A DNA stretch of 64,000 nucleotides from Nemopilema nomurai (GCA_003864495.1 ML133431.1:184067-248066); one strand, 5' to 3'. Numbered from the stretch's first letter, positions 11,071 through 22,118 are shown. Program-made: numbers and translations. Notes: generated from the letters alone by a model not told the origin.

Positions 11071-12480
11071 TTATTTTAATGCTTTGAAAAAAACCACTAA
11101 AGTTTTTAACATCACTGCAGTAGCTTGTTTGATTGCTGATGGTGTTGTCGCTGTTCCGGCAATATCTAAATGTAAAAATGGTTTTGTTTTTGCAAACGCA
11201 AATAAAAAAGCGGCCGCATTACTTGCGCCACCACGATAATCACTACTCGCATTAATTAAATCAGCAATTGCAGAAGCACGCATTAATTCGTGATTGTATT
11301 CCGCAACTGGTAGTTTTCAAATTGGTTCTTTACTTATTAAACTTGCTTTTTCAAATTGTTTATACAAACGCTCATTATTGGTAAAAGCACCAGTAATATA
11401 ATCACCTAAAACAACTGTAATTGCACCGGTTAAAGTTGAAAGTTCGATAATTTGATTAACTTTTAAATCATTAATTGCATACGTAATTGCATCAGCAACC
11501 ACTAAACGACCTTCAGCATCAGTATTAGTGATTTCAACGGTTAATCCTGATTTGGATTTAATAACCGATTCAACTAAAGTAGCATTTTTACCGATTAAAT
11601 TTTCTGATAAACAAGCAATGGCAGTAACATTAACTGGTAGTTTTAATTTTGCAATTGTTAATAAAGTACTACAAGCAATTGCTGCTCCTGACATGTCATA
11701 TTTCATATACTTTTGATATTGCGATGGTTTTAATGAATATCCACCAGTATCAAACGTAATTCCTTTTCCAATTAATGCCGTTGTTGTTTTTTGTTTAGGA
11801 TTACCACAATAAGTTAATTTAACTAAACGCGGTAAATTAGCACTACCGGCGGCAACTGCTAAAAATAAATTAAAATTATTTTTTGCTAATTGTTTTGCAT
11901 CTCAAATTTCAATTTTTAAATTGGGTAATGATTTTGCTTGAAAATTAATTTGTTCGGCAAACGCTTGTGGAGTCATAATATTGGGTGCTTCGTTTTGTAA
12001 ATTACGACAAAACATCAAATATTCACCAATGATTTTTTGTTCATCAACGTGATTTTGAAATGTTTTCGCTGATAATTTAGCTAAAACATTAATGTTTAAT
12101 GGTTTTAATAACGTTGGTTTTGATTTATGGTTTTTTAACGGAAAACGGGTTTGAAACAACATTTCTAAAAAAATTGTGCAAACAGTCGTAATCGTAATTT
12201 TTGAATTAGTAAAACTATTTAAATCATAATTTACGTTTAAAAAACGATCATTTAAAAGTGATCAAAAACAAGTTTTTAATTTTTTGATGGTGAAACTAGT
12301 TTTTTTACCTAAACAATAATAAACAGTTTTAGTAGCAGGAAAAGTGGTGATTGCACCAAAATCCTCACTTAAATAATCATTAATTTTGGTAATTTTTGCT
12401 CCTGTATAAAAACCTTTAATTGTAATCGCTTGGTTTTTGGCATTAAATTTTAAATTTAATTTAATCGTTTTAAAATTCAT
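11071..12480 (-). CDS. pepA: leucyl aminopeptidase (M17 family)
   Basis: Cytosolic di-metal exopeptidase that frees N-terminal amino acids from peptides, useful to an organism living on imported peptides. It has 469 residues in a single unbroken frame. The N-terminal half is divergent. The C-terminal catalytic half shows GKGITFDTGGYSLKP, YDMSGAA and NTDAEGRLVV, so the metal ligands Lys, Asp, Asp, Asp and Glu are all present. The ATG at 12480 is preceded by AGGAGAAAAAA, a strong ribosome-binding site. It appears monocistronic between tuf and the divergent tRNA-Leu. Confidence 0.95.
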
Positions 12481-12524
12481 TTTTTTCTCCTAATGTAATA
12501 ATTTGAATTGTGATATTAATTGTA

Positions 12525-12530
12525 ATTATA
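12525..12530 (-). promoter_or_regulatory. candidate -10 box for pepA
   Basis: The minus strand reads TAGTATAATTAC here, containing a perfect TATAAT about 45 bases before the pepA ATG. No consensus -35 box is seen at 16-18 bases. This is based on sequence similarity only. Confidence 0.45.
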
Positions 12531-12593
12531 CTACAAGCTAGTTTTGAAGATAAAATTAACTAGAAAAAATGAATAATGTTAAAATATTTAAAA

Positions 12594-12680
12594 GCAGAAA
12601 TGGCGGAATTTGGTAGACGCGCTAGACTAAGGATCTAGTTCCTTTTGGGAGTAGGAGTTCAAGTCTCCTTTTCTGCACCA
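12594..12680 (+). tRNA. tRNA-Leu (anticodon AAG)
   Basis: Class II tRNA with acceptor stem GCAGAAA/TTTCTGC, an encoded ACCA end, a long variable arm and T-arm AGGAG-TTCAAGT-CTCCT. The anticodon stem CTAGA/TCTAG closes the loop CTAAGGA, putting AAG at positions 34-36. A34 in a leucine tRNA is rare in bacteria, where GAG or UAG is usual. Confidence 0.9.
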
Positions 12681-12696
12681 ATGCATTTTTTTGAAT

Positions 12697-13545
12697 ATGA
12701 ATAAATTTAAATTAGTTGTTTTAGATCTTGATTATACGATTACTGATTCGAATAATCGGATTCATGACGAAGATAAAAAAGCGATTATTAAAATTCAAAA
12801 ACAAGGGGTAAAAGTTTTTTTCTCAACGGGTCGAACGTATTCAAAAAGCGTAAGCAAATTAGCTCAAAAATTAAAATTACCAAAATATGGTGGAATGGCA
12901 TTTTGTTTAAATGGCGGACTTTTAATTGATTTAAAAACACAACAAATAATCAGTCATAAAGCATTAAAAAAAAATGATTTAAATTTAATTATTGATCAAA
13001 TTATTGATCGTAAAGTTCATGCTATTTTTGCTGGAACGTCATACAATCAAGTGTTTGCTTTAAAAAATCATTGAACCAATCGTATATTAAAATATTGAGC
13101 AAAATGAAACATTAAAATCGTTGATCGTGAACAATTGATTAATGAAAAGATTACTAGTATTTTTATCTTTCCGACTTGACGTTGAAGCAATTTTAAGTTT
13201 TTTCAAGATTACTGTTTAAATCATGATTTTATTGCTTATCGATTTCGAAATGTTTTTGTCCAAATCACAACGACAAATAAAGGTGAAAGTTTGGTGAAAT
13301 ATTTACGAAAAAATCGGATTAAAAATGATGAAGTGTTAATTTGTGGTGACAGTAATAATGATTTAGAATTATTTGAAATTTTTAAATATACAATTGCAAT
13401 GGGTAATGCTAGTTCATTATTGTGAAAATTAAGTTATGATCGTACATCAACTTATAAAGAAGCTGGTGTTAGTCGAATCTTAAATAAATATATTTTAAAT
13501 CAACCACAAAATGAAAAAAAATATAATGAAAATGATAAGAATTAA
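12697..13545 (+). CDS. HAD-superfamily phosphatase, Cof type
   Basis: Cytosolic Mg-dependent phosphatase of the Cof/YidA type, probably acting on small phosphorylated metabolites; the substrate cannot be read from the sequence. It has 282 residues. Motif I is LDLDYTITDSN near residue 10 (nucleophile Asp and acid Asp), motif II is FSTGRTY, and motif IV is CGDSNNDLE near residue 215, with a cap domain between. The ATG at 12697 follows tRNA-Leu closely; an upstream in-frame TTG exists at 12691. The gene ends 25 bases before the tRNA run and may share a transcript with it. Confidence 0.92.
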
Positions 13546-13570
13546 GATAAAATAATTTTAACTGTGCTGC

Positions 13571-13649
13571 GGTGCTGTAGCCAAGTTTGGTCTAAGGCAT
13601 GGGTCTGCAAAACCTTTATACGTCGGTTCAAATCCGACCAGCACCTCCA
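13571..13649 (+). tRNA. tRNA-Cys (GCA)
   Basis: Acceptor GGTGCTG pairs with CAGCACC. The discriminator is T, followed by CCA, as expected for tRNA-Cys. The anticodon loop is CTGCAAA (GCA). The anticodon stem is weak, with a T-T mismatch at 27-43 and a G-T pair. First of eight closely spaced tRNA genes. Confidence 0.93.
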
Positions 13650-13661
13650 AAATATTTAAAT

Positions 13662-13737
13662 GGGCTTGTAGTTCAGTAGGGAGAACGCCTGATTTGCACT
13701 CAGGAGGTCGTCGGTTCGATTCCGATCGAGTCCACCA
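13662..13737 (+). tRNA. tRNA-Ala (TGC)
   Basis: Acceptor GGGCTTG pairs with CGAGTCC, allowing two G-T pairs. Anticodon stem CCTGA/TCAGG closes the loop TTTGCAC, giving anticodon TGC. T-arm and ACCA end are intact. Confidence 0.95.
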
Positions 13738-13752
13738 TTTTTATAAAAGCTT

Positions 13753-13830
13753 CGGGAAATAGCTTAGTACTGGTAAAGCAATCGGTTTGGGACCGAGAGA
13801 GCGCAGGTTCGAGTCCTGTTTTCCCGACCA
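13753..13830 (+). tRNA. tRNA-Pro (TGG)
   Basis: Acceptor CGGGAAA/TTTCCCG with discriminator A and CCA. The anticodon loop TTTGGGA gives TGG. The outermost anticodon-stem pair is mismatched; the rest is canonical. Confidence 0.94.
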
Positions 13831-13831
13831 C

Positions 13832-13909
13832 GGCAAGATAGTTTAATTTGGTTAAAATATTCGGCTCATATCCGAAAGACTGTGGGTTCGATTCCCGCTC
13901 TTGCTACCA
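13832..13909 (+). tRNA. tRNA with anticodon CAT (elongator Met or Ile2)
   Basis: Acceptor GGCAAGA/TCTTGCT, then ACCA. Anticodon stem TTCGG/CCGAA with loop CTCATAT, anticodon CAT. It lacks the three G-C pairs in the anticodon stem and the 1-72 mismatch typical of initiator tRNA, so it is elongator Met or lysidine-modified Ile2. I cannot decide which. Confidence 0.9.
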
Positions 13910-13920
13910 TTATTTAAAAT

Positions 13921-13998
13921 GGATCCTTGGCTCAGTCTGGTTAGAGCGTTCCGTTGATAACGGAAAGGTCGGAGGTTCAAATCCTCTAGGATCCACCA
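13921..13998 (+). tRNA. tRNA-Ile (GAT)
   Basis: Acceptor GGATCCT/AGGATCC, anticodon stem TTCCG/CGGAA, loop TTGATAA (GAT), T-arm GGAGG-TTCAAAT-CCTCT and ACCA end. Confidence 0.95.
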
Positions 13999-14006
13999 TC
14001 AAATTT

Positions 14007-14097
14007 GGAGATGTACCCAAGTCCGGTTGAAGGGAACTGTCTTGAAAACAGTTAGGTGCGCAAGCACGCGGGGGTTCGAATCCCTCTGTCTCCGCCA
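14007..14097 (+). tRNA. tRNA-Ser (TGA)
   Basis: Class II tRNA with a long variable arm. Acceptor GGAGATG pairs with TGTCTCC; the discriminator is G and CCA is encoded. Anticodon stem ACTGT/ACAGT closes the loop CTTGAAA (TGA). Confidence 0.95.
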
Positions 14098-14103
14098 TTT
14101 TTT

Positions 14104-14196
14104 GGAGATGTACCCAAGTCCGGTTGAAGGGGCCTGTTCGGAAGACAGGAAGGCGTTTTTTAGCGCGCGGGGGTTCGAATCCCTCTGTCTCCGCCA
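14104..14196 (+). tRNA. tRNA-Ser (GGA) with C at position 33
   Basis: Shares the acceptor, D-arm and T-arm of the preceding tRNA-Ser almost base for base, so it looks like a tandem duplicate with a changed anticodon arm. The stem CCTGT/ACAGG closes the loop TCGGAAG, giving anticodon GGA. Position 33, nearly always T, is C here. Confidence 0.88.
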
Positions 14197-14198
14197 GC

Positions 14199-14275
14199 GG
14201 ATATTTAGCTCAATTTGGTAGAGCTTTCGGCTCTTAACCGAAAGGTTGCAGGTTCGAGTCCTGTAATATCCACCA
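14199..14275 (+). tRNA. tRNA-Lys (CTT)
   Basis: Acceptor GGATATT/AATATCC, anticodon stem TTCGG/CCGAA, loop CTCTTAA (CTT), T-arm GCAGG-TTCGAGT-CCTGT and ACCA end. Last gene of the tRNA run; it converges on ktrB with 16 bases between. Confidence 0.95.
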
Positions 14276-14291
14276 ATTTAGATTTTAAAAA

Positions 14292-15773
14292 TTAAAGAAT
14301 AATTTTGGTTGGGACTCTTTCGCTAGCAAAATGATATTTCCGTTTTAATAAAATTTGAAAATTACCGATTCCTAATTGACCGATTAACATCAAAAGAATA
14401 GTACCGATTTTATAAAAAGTTCATTCTTTATCGATAATTCGAACCGAACTTAAACCAACGTTTCCTAAAGCAGAAACACCATCAAAAACAACGTCGACTA
14501 AATCAATTGGTTTTTCAATGTTTTTGTGTTCTGAACTTCCAATCACTGAAAAGCCAAAAACTAATACAATCGAAATGAAAAAGATTAAAAACGCACGTGA
14601 AACGTTTTTACGTGAAATCGCATAGCGTTTAATCAATAAATTATTTTTTTGATCGTAACGACCAAAAACACCATAAATTAAAATTAAAAAAGTCGTCACT
14701 TTGATTCCACCACCAGTTGAAAGTGGTGCCGAACCAATTAACATTAAACCAGTCATTAATAATTTTGTTGGTGAAGTAAAACTGTTATTAATTTCAACCG
14801 TTGAAAAACCAGCCGAACGAGTTGATAATGTATTAAATAAAATTGCCATTGATTTATGAACCGGATCGTTAGGTGATTTAAATCCATCCGAAAAAGCGGC
14901 TTCAAGCGAAAAAACACCAACTAATCCAACCACAGTAACTAAAATGTATCCTCAAACTGAAAACTTAACAAAAAACGAAAAACGGACTTGTTTCGGTGAG
15001 CCTTTTCATCAATTCTGAAATTTTTCGTTTAATTCAAGGAAAAAAGGAAAACCTAAACCACCTAAAATAAACAGGAAAATGAATACAAATTGCACAAAAT
15101 AATGATTTTGAAAAACTTTTAAAGAATTCGAATCATAAAAAATATCAAATCCAGCATTATTGGTTGCCGAAACGGAATGAAAAATCGCTGATCAAAGACT
15201 ATTACTAAAGTTATGATAATATTGTAATTTTTGATATTCAGGGGTTGTTGGAACAGTAAAATAAAAATAAAAAAACAATGCTAAAGCACCAATAATTTCA
15301 AAAATAACAATGTATCAAAATCCAATCGCCAACATGTTTTGCGTTTTCCGTTTCAAAATATAACCACGTTCAAAATGTTGTTCTTCATAATACAAATAAT
15401 TGTAACGACGATTCCCAAAAAGAAAATAAATCGCAAAATAAAAAATCGAAATTTTAAAAAACAGTAACCCTAAACCACCAATAATGATTAAAATTAGTAG
15501 TAATAATTGTCCATAAAAAGTCATATCAGTACTAATATCAACCACTGTTAAACCAGTAGTCGAAAATGCCGATACAGTTAAATATAAAGTATTTAAAAAT
15601 GAAAAAGATTTATTAGAATTCTTTCAAGCGACAGGCAACATCATTAAACATGTGAACAAAAGCAAGAAAAATAAATAAGAGAAAATTATACGATAAATTG
15701 TTTGCCGATAAATTGAACGAATAAAATTCTTGAATCAAAAATAAAAATTACGGAAAAGAATAGAAAATTTCAT
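14292..15773 (-). CDS. ktrB: K+ transporter membrane subunit KtrB/TrkH type
   Basis: Ion-conducting subunit of a KtrAB-type potassium uptake system. The protein has 493 residues with many hydrophobic segments. The first P-loop selectivity motif is STTGLTVVD near residue 85, and later repeats appear as SARSAGFST and LGNVGLS, each with the conserved Gly at the filter. The frame is unbroken with TGA as Trp. It is divergent from ktrA, its cytosolic regulator, across a 75-base gap, which supports a two-component Ktr system. No clear Shine-Dalgarno is seen. Confidence 0.93.
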
Positions 15774-15791
15774 ATGATTTTAAAATTAAAA

Positions 15792-15818
15792 TTAACAAAT
15801 GGTTTTTTATCATATAAT
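15792..15818 (+). promoter_or_regulatory. candidate promoter for ktrA in the ktrB-ktrA divergent gap
   Basis: TTAACA at 15792-15797 and a perfect TATAAT at 15813-15818, 15 bases apart, precede the ktrA ATG by about 30 bases. The same AT-rich gap must also carry the ktrB promoter on the other strand. Judged by eye only. Confidence 0.5.
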
Positions 15819-15848
15819 ACACAAAATTAAAAAAGAACAAAATTAAAT

Positions 15849-16520
15849 ATGAAAAAAAAAGTTTGAGTGTTTGGAGTTGGTTTATTTGGTGGATTTTTAG
15901 TTGAAAATTTAATCAACGTTAAAAACATTGATGTCGAACTAATTGACAAAAATAGTGAAAAGTTAAGACGATTCCGTAATTGAAAAGTTCCTTTACACGT
16001 AATTGACACCGAATCATATGAAGAATTAAAAGAATTAGAAATTAAACCTGATGATATTTGCGTTGTTGCAATTGGTGATAATTTAGGTTCATCAATTTTA
16101 ACGTGCCAAAATTTAATTGATTTTGGTAACCGTCGAATTTATGTACGAGTTTTAAATGAAAGACATCGAAAAATTATGAATTCAATGCAAATTTATGAAA
16201 CAATTGAAGTTCATAGTTTTGCCGGTGTGCGTTTAGCAGCGAAAATTGCGAATGATCTCGAATTATTTATGCTTGATAAAGATAACGAATACACAGTTAT
16301 TAAAGTGAAAAATATTAAATTAACAAATATTACATTAGAAGCAACTAATATTCGGAAAACAAGCCAATCAAACGTTTTATTAATCAAACGCAAAGGTAAT
16401 TCGATCATTCCAAAAGGAAACACAAAAATTAAAATGAATGATTTGATTTACATTTTTTTACCAAAGAATCAACAAAATCAAGTAATTCGAATTTTTGGGC
16501 ATCAATTAAACGAAGTTTAA
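15849..16520 (+). CDS. ktrA: K+ uptake regulatory subunit KtrA (RCK)
   Basis: Cytosolic nucleotide-binding subunit that gates KtrB. It has 223 residues: an N-terminal Rossmann domain (GVGLFGGFL, then acidic ELIDKN at the end of strand 2) and a C-terminal RCK_C-like region ending IPKGNTKIKMNDLIYIF. In Firmicutes RCK_C domains can bind c-di-AMP (family knowledge); a diadenylate cyclase gene lies in this window at about 31 kb. Divergent from ktrB. Confidence 0.93.
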
Positions 16521-16526
16521 TTTTTA

Positions 16527-17954
16527 CTAATCAACAAAATAATCATTAATTAATTGTCGAACAATTGATGGATTTAACGGTTTTGATGCTTGCTTAACAA
16601 TTTGTCCGTAAAGAAAATTTGTCGTTGCTTGCGGATTTTTATGATAACGCGTTTGAAGATCAGGAAATTTTTTTACAACGATTAAAAGCAATTTTTCCGT
16701 TGCAACAAAATCAAGAAATTGCGGTTGTAAAGCGTTTTTTAATTCAGTTGTTCAATCTCATTCGGAATTTTTGGCGTATTTATTTAAAAAATGATTAAAA
16801 ATCTGTCAACTAAATGGTTTCTGTTGATAATGAATCAGTAATTTAAGGGCAAATTGATGAAGCGATGGCGTTGCAATTGTGCTTGCAGGAAAATTTTTGA
16901 TCATTAATAATAACGATTGACGAAAGAAATTATGAATTAATGGCAAATTAATTTTATGTTTGACTAAAAAAACCACTCACTTTTGCAATTGATGACGAAA
17001 AATTAAATCTGCTTCATTAAAATTTAATTGATACATGTTAACAAATTCAGCTTCCGAAACATAATTAGCAATTTCAGCTAATCAATCACGTTGAAGTGGG
17101 TTTGTAATTTGAATTGGCATAATATTATTTTCTGGAATAAACATGTATTCATAATGAGTAAACTTTTTTCGTAACGGTTCTAAATTTTGGGTTTTTTCAT
17201 TAAAATTCTTTGTTCAGGATGCAAAAAAACCATCTTTTTGATGGTGATAATTAAAAATTTGTGTTTCTGTTTCAATCGCAATTGCTTTTTTGATGTTTTG
17301 TAAATTATTGACGTTTTTAATTTCATTTTTTGGATGTCAAACATCATTTGCAACATCAACTAAGGTTGAAATATTAACATCAATTCGAATTGAACCATGG
17401 GTTAAGCTTGCATCACTTAAACGGTAGTTTTTTAATAAACGAATGATTTGATTAACAAAACATTTAATTTCAGTAAAATTATTAAATACCGGTGCAGTTG
17501 TAATTTCAATTAATGAATTACCGGCACGATTGTAATTAATTAATAATTTATCTTCAGTATGTAGTGTTTGAGCGGTATCTTCTTCTAAATGCGAAGTAAT
17601 AATTGGTACTGTTATTCATTTATTATCCGGAAGAAAAACTTTGAAACTCCCATTTTTTGCCAATGGATAAAAATACTGTGTAATTTGAAAACCCTTTGGT
17701 AAGTCAAAGTAATAATAGTGTTTACGATCAAATTTTAAAATATCACTCAATTGACAATTTAATAAATGACCTAATTGATATCCTAATTTAACAGCTTGAT
17801 AATTAACTTGTGGTAATGCACCAGGATAACCTCAATCAATTAAGTCGGTATTACAATTCGGTAAAGCAAAATTATTTTGAGCGGCAGCAGAAAACAACTT
17901 TGATTGGGTTTTTAACGTCACGTGTAATTCTAATCCGATTTTAACTTTATTCAT
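16527..17954 (-). CDS. gatB: Asp-tRNA(Asn)/Glu-tRNA(Gln) amidotransferase subunit B
   Basis: GatB binds mischarged tRNA and phosphorylates its acyl group so that Gln-tRNA or Asn-tRNA can be made. It has 475 residues. The start is KIGLELHVTLKTQSKLFS, followed by YYYFDLPKGFQITQ, LEEDTAQT, NRAGNSLIEI and GSIRIDVNIS, all conserved GatB blocks. The C-terminal tail-like domain is more divergent but present. ATG 17954 overlaps the gatA stop by 8 bases, so translation is coupled. As AsnRS is encoded at 50.9 kb, the complex likely serves Gln-tRNA. Confidence 0.96.
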
Positions 17955-19416
17955 CACTAATGCCTCAAATCGGATTGTACATTAATTGGGCAAATTTAAG
18001 TAATTGAAAATCATTTTTTGCTTCACTAAAAATATTAATTCCAACTCATTGTTTATCAATTTCAAATGCTGGTAAAACAATCGATGGTCAACCTAAAAAA
18101 TTGGTAATCAATAAAAAATCATCCACAATGTGGGGTTGAAACTTTGGATTTAAACGTTGTTTCATTGTAGTGGATTGTAATGGTGCAATTCAAGTGGAAG
18201 CTGGATGAATCACAAAATCAAAATCAGCGAAAAGTTTCATTCATTGTAATTTTAAAAAATTAATCATTTTTAAAGCTTTTTCATAAATTAATTTCCGATT
18301 TTGATCTTCAACGTAAAACGCACCTAAAACATATCGTTTTTTAATTTCTAGTCCTAAACCAATTGTACGATTAGTGGTAATGATTTCGGCAAAATCAAAA
18401 TTTTGTGAATTTCCAGCGTGATTGTATCCAAAATTAAAACCGGTTAAATTAGCATGACTACTTAATGCGTCCGGAAAACTTAACACTTGATACAAAAAAT
18501 TTAATAAAGATGTTAATTCATAGTCTAGTTCAATTACTTCATAATCGTAACGAATTTCTTTTAAACGTAAACAAACATGTTTATTAAATAATTGAATTAT
18601 TTTGGGATTGGTAATTTTCGAATTCAAACCAATGATCGCAACTTTTTTATTAACCTTTGGTTTTGGTGGTAAAAAGGGGATTTTTTGCATTGCAAAATCT
18701 TTTTGATCAAGGACACAAAGCGTTTCCATTAAAATATTTAAAATTCGCAACGAAACAGCAAATAAACTAACAGTATCTAAAGTTGGTGAATATGGTACTA
18801 ATCCAAATCGCGATATTGCACCAAACGTTGGTTTAAATCCAATAATTCCTAAAAAAGAAGCAGGTAAACGAACTGAATTTCCAGTATCGCTTGCTAATGA
18901 AAACGGCACTAAATTTAAAGCAACGGCAACAGCAGATCCTGAACTTGATCCACCTGTAATACGATTCGGAAAATATGGTTGCTTAACAATTCCTTGGGTG
19001 CTTTCTAAACCAGTTCCGCCCATTCCCAATTCATCCATATTAGTTTTACCAATTAAAATTACCCCTTTAGCAGTTAATAAATCAACTACTGTTGCATTAA
19101 AGTTCGGAATAAAATTTTGTAAAATTCGACTACCGGCTTCCGTTTTTTGGTATTTAACCGCAAAATTATCTTTTACAAAAAACGGTAATCCAAATAATTT
19201 TTGGTTACGAAGATGATAAAAATCGGCACTATCTAATAGTTTAAAAACTTCTTTTTCATATAAAGCGCTATAAAAATTGGTTGATTGAAAACGTTTAATT
19301 CTTTGAAATAATTCTTGATAAAAATGTTTTAATAATTTAGGATCATTCCGAAATAATTCTGGTAATTTTAATCAGCTATATTCTGGTTTTAATTCGTTTT
19401 TGTGATTTCAAAACAT
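17947..19416 (-). CDS. gatA: amidotransferase subunit A
   Basis: Amidase subunit that releases ammonia from glutamine for GatB. It has 489 residues. The amidase-signature Ser-cisSer-Lys triad is visible: Lys in GLPFFVKDNF near residue 81 and the serines in GGSSSGSAVAV near 155-165, with SLASDTGNSVRLPASF following. Its start lies inside gatC (41-base overlap), and its stop overlaps gatB, so gatC-gatA-gatB form one tight translational unit. Confidence 0.96.
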
Positions 19417-19705
19417 AAATATATCCTTCACTGGTTTTATTTTTGATATTCGCAAAAAAGTCGGCTCGATATTTATCGTTAATAGCAATATCTGGTCGCA
19501 AATAAAGCATTTGAAAAAAATTGGTTTTTTCTGTTTTTGAATCAATTGCATATTTGTCAAAAACAGTCAAAAATTTTTGTAAATTAACAAAAGTGTTAAC
19601 TTTAAATTCTTGTTGAATAATTTTTAATTCAAATTCATTGACTTTGAATTTACGGCTTAAAGCTAATGATTGAATTTTTTCGTATGAAATTTGTTTTAAC
19701 ATCAT
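19376..19705 (-). CDS. gatC: amidotransferase subunit C
   Basis: Small scaffold subunit that holds GatA and GatB together. It has 109 residues, rich in helix, with weak sequence similarity (ISYEKIQSLALSRKFKVNEF at the start). The call rests mainly on size, N-terminal pattern and its place directly before gatA, which it overlaps by 41 bases. Two ATG codons (19705 and 19702) stand side by side. Confidence 0.8.
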   Translation of the reverse strand: MMLKQISYEKIQSLALSRKFKVNEFELKIIQQEFKVNTFVNLQKFLTVFDKYAIDSKTEKTNFFQMLYLRPDIAINDKYRADFFANIKNKTSEGYIYVLKSQKRIKTRI

Positions 19706-19766
19706 AATAAAATATTTAAAAACATAACTTTAAAATTTAAGGAATGGTTTTTTATTTATTATAACA

Positions 19767-22109
19767 TTAAGATTTTAATATCTTTTCAATGTCGTTTGCA
19801 TTTAAGCAAGTAATCTTTTTTTGACGTGCTTGAAAATATTTTTGTCCTGGATTGGTACCGACTAATAAATAGTCAGTACGATCGCTAATTTGACTACTAA
19901 CTTTTGCTCCAAGTGATTCTAATTTAACTTGAATTTTTAAGCGTGAAATTGGAAAAGTACCAGTAATTACAACGCGTTTTTGATTTCAAAACGGGTCAAT
20001 TGATTGTAAAATTATTGCATTTGTATTAACGCCAAAATTTATTAACTTCGTTAAAACGATTTGATTTTGCGGATTTTGCGAAAATTTAATTCAACTATCA
20101 TACAATTTTGGACCAATACCAGCTAATTTTAATCAATCGGTTTGTTTTGCATCAATAATATTTTGTAAATTATGAAAATGATTAGCTAATAGTCGCGCTG
20201 ATTTAAAACCTAAATGACGAATTCCTAAAGCAACTAATAAACGTGATAATGGTTGGTTTTTTGCCGCTTGAATTGCAGTTAATAAATTATTTAAAGCGCG
20301 ATTTTGAAAGTTTAATAAAACTTTATTTTTGATCATTGATTCTAAACGTGGTTTTTGATTTATCAAACCAAACAAATCGGCTCCATCACGAATTAATTTT
20401 AATTGATATAAATGTTTAAGTGTTTGCGAAGATAAACCTTTAATATTGTAAGCATAACGAGCGACAAAATGTTCCATTCGACGAATAATAATTTCTGGAC
20501 AGTGTCAATTAACACAATATTGATCAACTTCATTGATAAAAGTAATTAATTTATTGTGACAAAACGGACAAACAACCGGCGGAGTTCAAATGTTAGCTTT
20601 ATGGCAACGTTTCGATAAATTAACAGCAATGATTTTCGGAATAATTCCCCCAGATTTTTTAAACTTGACAAAATCACTAATACGTAATTCCAATTTTTGA
20701 ATAAAACTAGCATTATGTAAAGTTGCACGTTGCACAAAAGAACCTAATAAAAAGGTTGGTTTTAAAAGGGCAACAAAACTTAATTTACCAGTTCGCCCAA
20801 CCGTTGTTTCAATTGCTAATAATTGACTTTCAGCAGTTTGATCAGGGAATTTATAAGCAATTGCAAAACGGGGAAATTTAACGGTTGATCCAAGTTGTTT
20901 TGTGTATTTTAATTCATTAATTTTAATTACAATTCCGTCAATTTCGAGTGGTAAAGTAGTGATTTTGGATTTAATCATTTGAATTCATTTTCACACTGCT
21001 TGTAAATTGGCGCAATGTTTACGATATGGAATAATTGGTAATTTTAATTTTGTTTCAATGTAATTTAAACTGTTTGCTTGTGTTAATGGCGTTAATTTTT
21101 GATTTTCGGTTTTAAAACTAAAAAATGCAATTGCTAAATTTCGTGATTTGGTAATTTGCGAATCTAATTGGCGTAAACTACCAGAAGCAGCGTTACGCGC
21201 ATTTAAAAAGAAGCGGTGCGGAAGGGTTTGAGTGAATTTTAAATGAAAAGTTGATTCATTAATTGATAGTCAAATAAAATTTTTATAAAACGTACGATGT
21301 GATTGAAAAAAGTTGGTAATTTTGGTTTTAAGATTAATAATTGTCAATTTGGAAGCAAAATCAATTGCAAGCGTAAAATAATAATTAGGATTTTGATTTC
21401 AAGTAAAATCAAGTTCATTTAATTGCGTTGGTAATAATTGCCATTTAATTGTCGGAAACAATTGTTGTAACTTTGGTATTAAAGCATTTAAAATTGCTTT
21501 ATCATTAATAAATTGTTGTTGAATTTGATGTTTAATTTGTTGGTTTAAAATTTGAAAATGCGATTTACTAATAAAAACTTCACCGGAAAGTTCGAATGTT
21601 GATAAAGGAAATTTTTCACCAAAAATAGTCGCAAAATTTGCGATTGATAAGAAATTTTCCGTTACATTTTCGCCAACTTCACCATCGCCGCGCGTTGCAC
21701 AAGATTGAAAAAAGTGATTTTTAAAAACCAAATTGACTGGTAAACCATCGATTTTTAATTCACAATGATAAGTAAAATTATTACCAATTAATTTACGGAT
21801 TCGAAGATCAAACTTTTCTAAATCAGCTAAATTAAAAGCATTATCAAGTGATAACATGCGGTTTTGATGGCGGATTGGTTGAAATTTTTTTGAAGGTTTA
21901 AAACCGACTTTTTGGGTGATTGAATCTTTTGTGATTAAAGTTGGATATTTTTTTTCATAATATAGTAACTTTTGATAGAAATAATCATAGACAGCATCTG
22001 ATACTAACGGTTGATTTTTAACGTAATAATAATAACTTCAACGACGCAATTTAGCTTGTAATGCTTTAATTTCGGTTTTGATTGCAAGTAACTTGTTTGT
22101 GTTATCCAT
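19767..22109 (-). CDS. ligA: NAD+-dependent DNA ligase with an insertion in the catalytic domain
   Basis: Seals nicks in replication and repair using NAD+. The adenylation Lys is in CELKIDGLPVNL near residue 119; the NAD-binding Ia domain precedes it. GEVFIS near residue 185, NARNAASGSLRQLDS near 300, EIDGIVIK, a four-Cys zinc finger (CPFC..CVNWHC), HhH repeats (IRHLGFKSA) and a C-terminal BRCT domain (KRVVITGTFPISR, GAKVSSQIS) follow. The length of 780 exceeds the usual roughly 670, because about 90 extra residues lie between GEVFIS and NARNAASGS. The frame is unbroken. Confidence 0.95.
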
Positions 22110-22118
22110 AATCAATTT

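Noticed and set aside
13848..14221. Short open frames on both strands across the tRNA run
   Set aside because: They coincide with folded tRNA genes and have no ribosome-binding site or family similarity.
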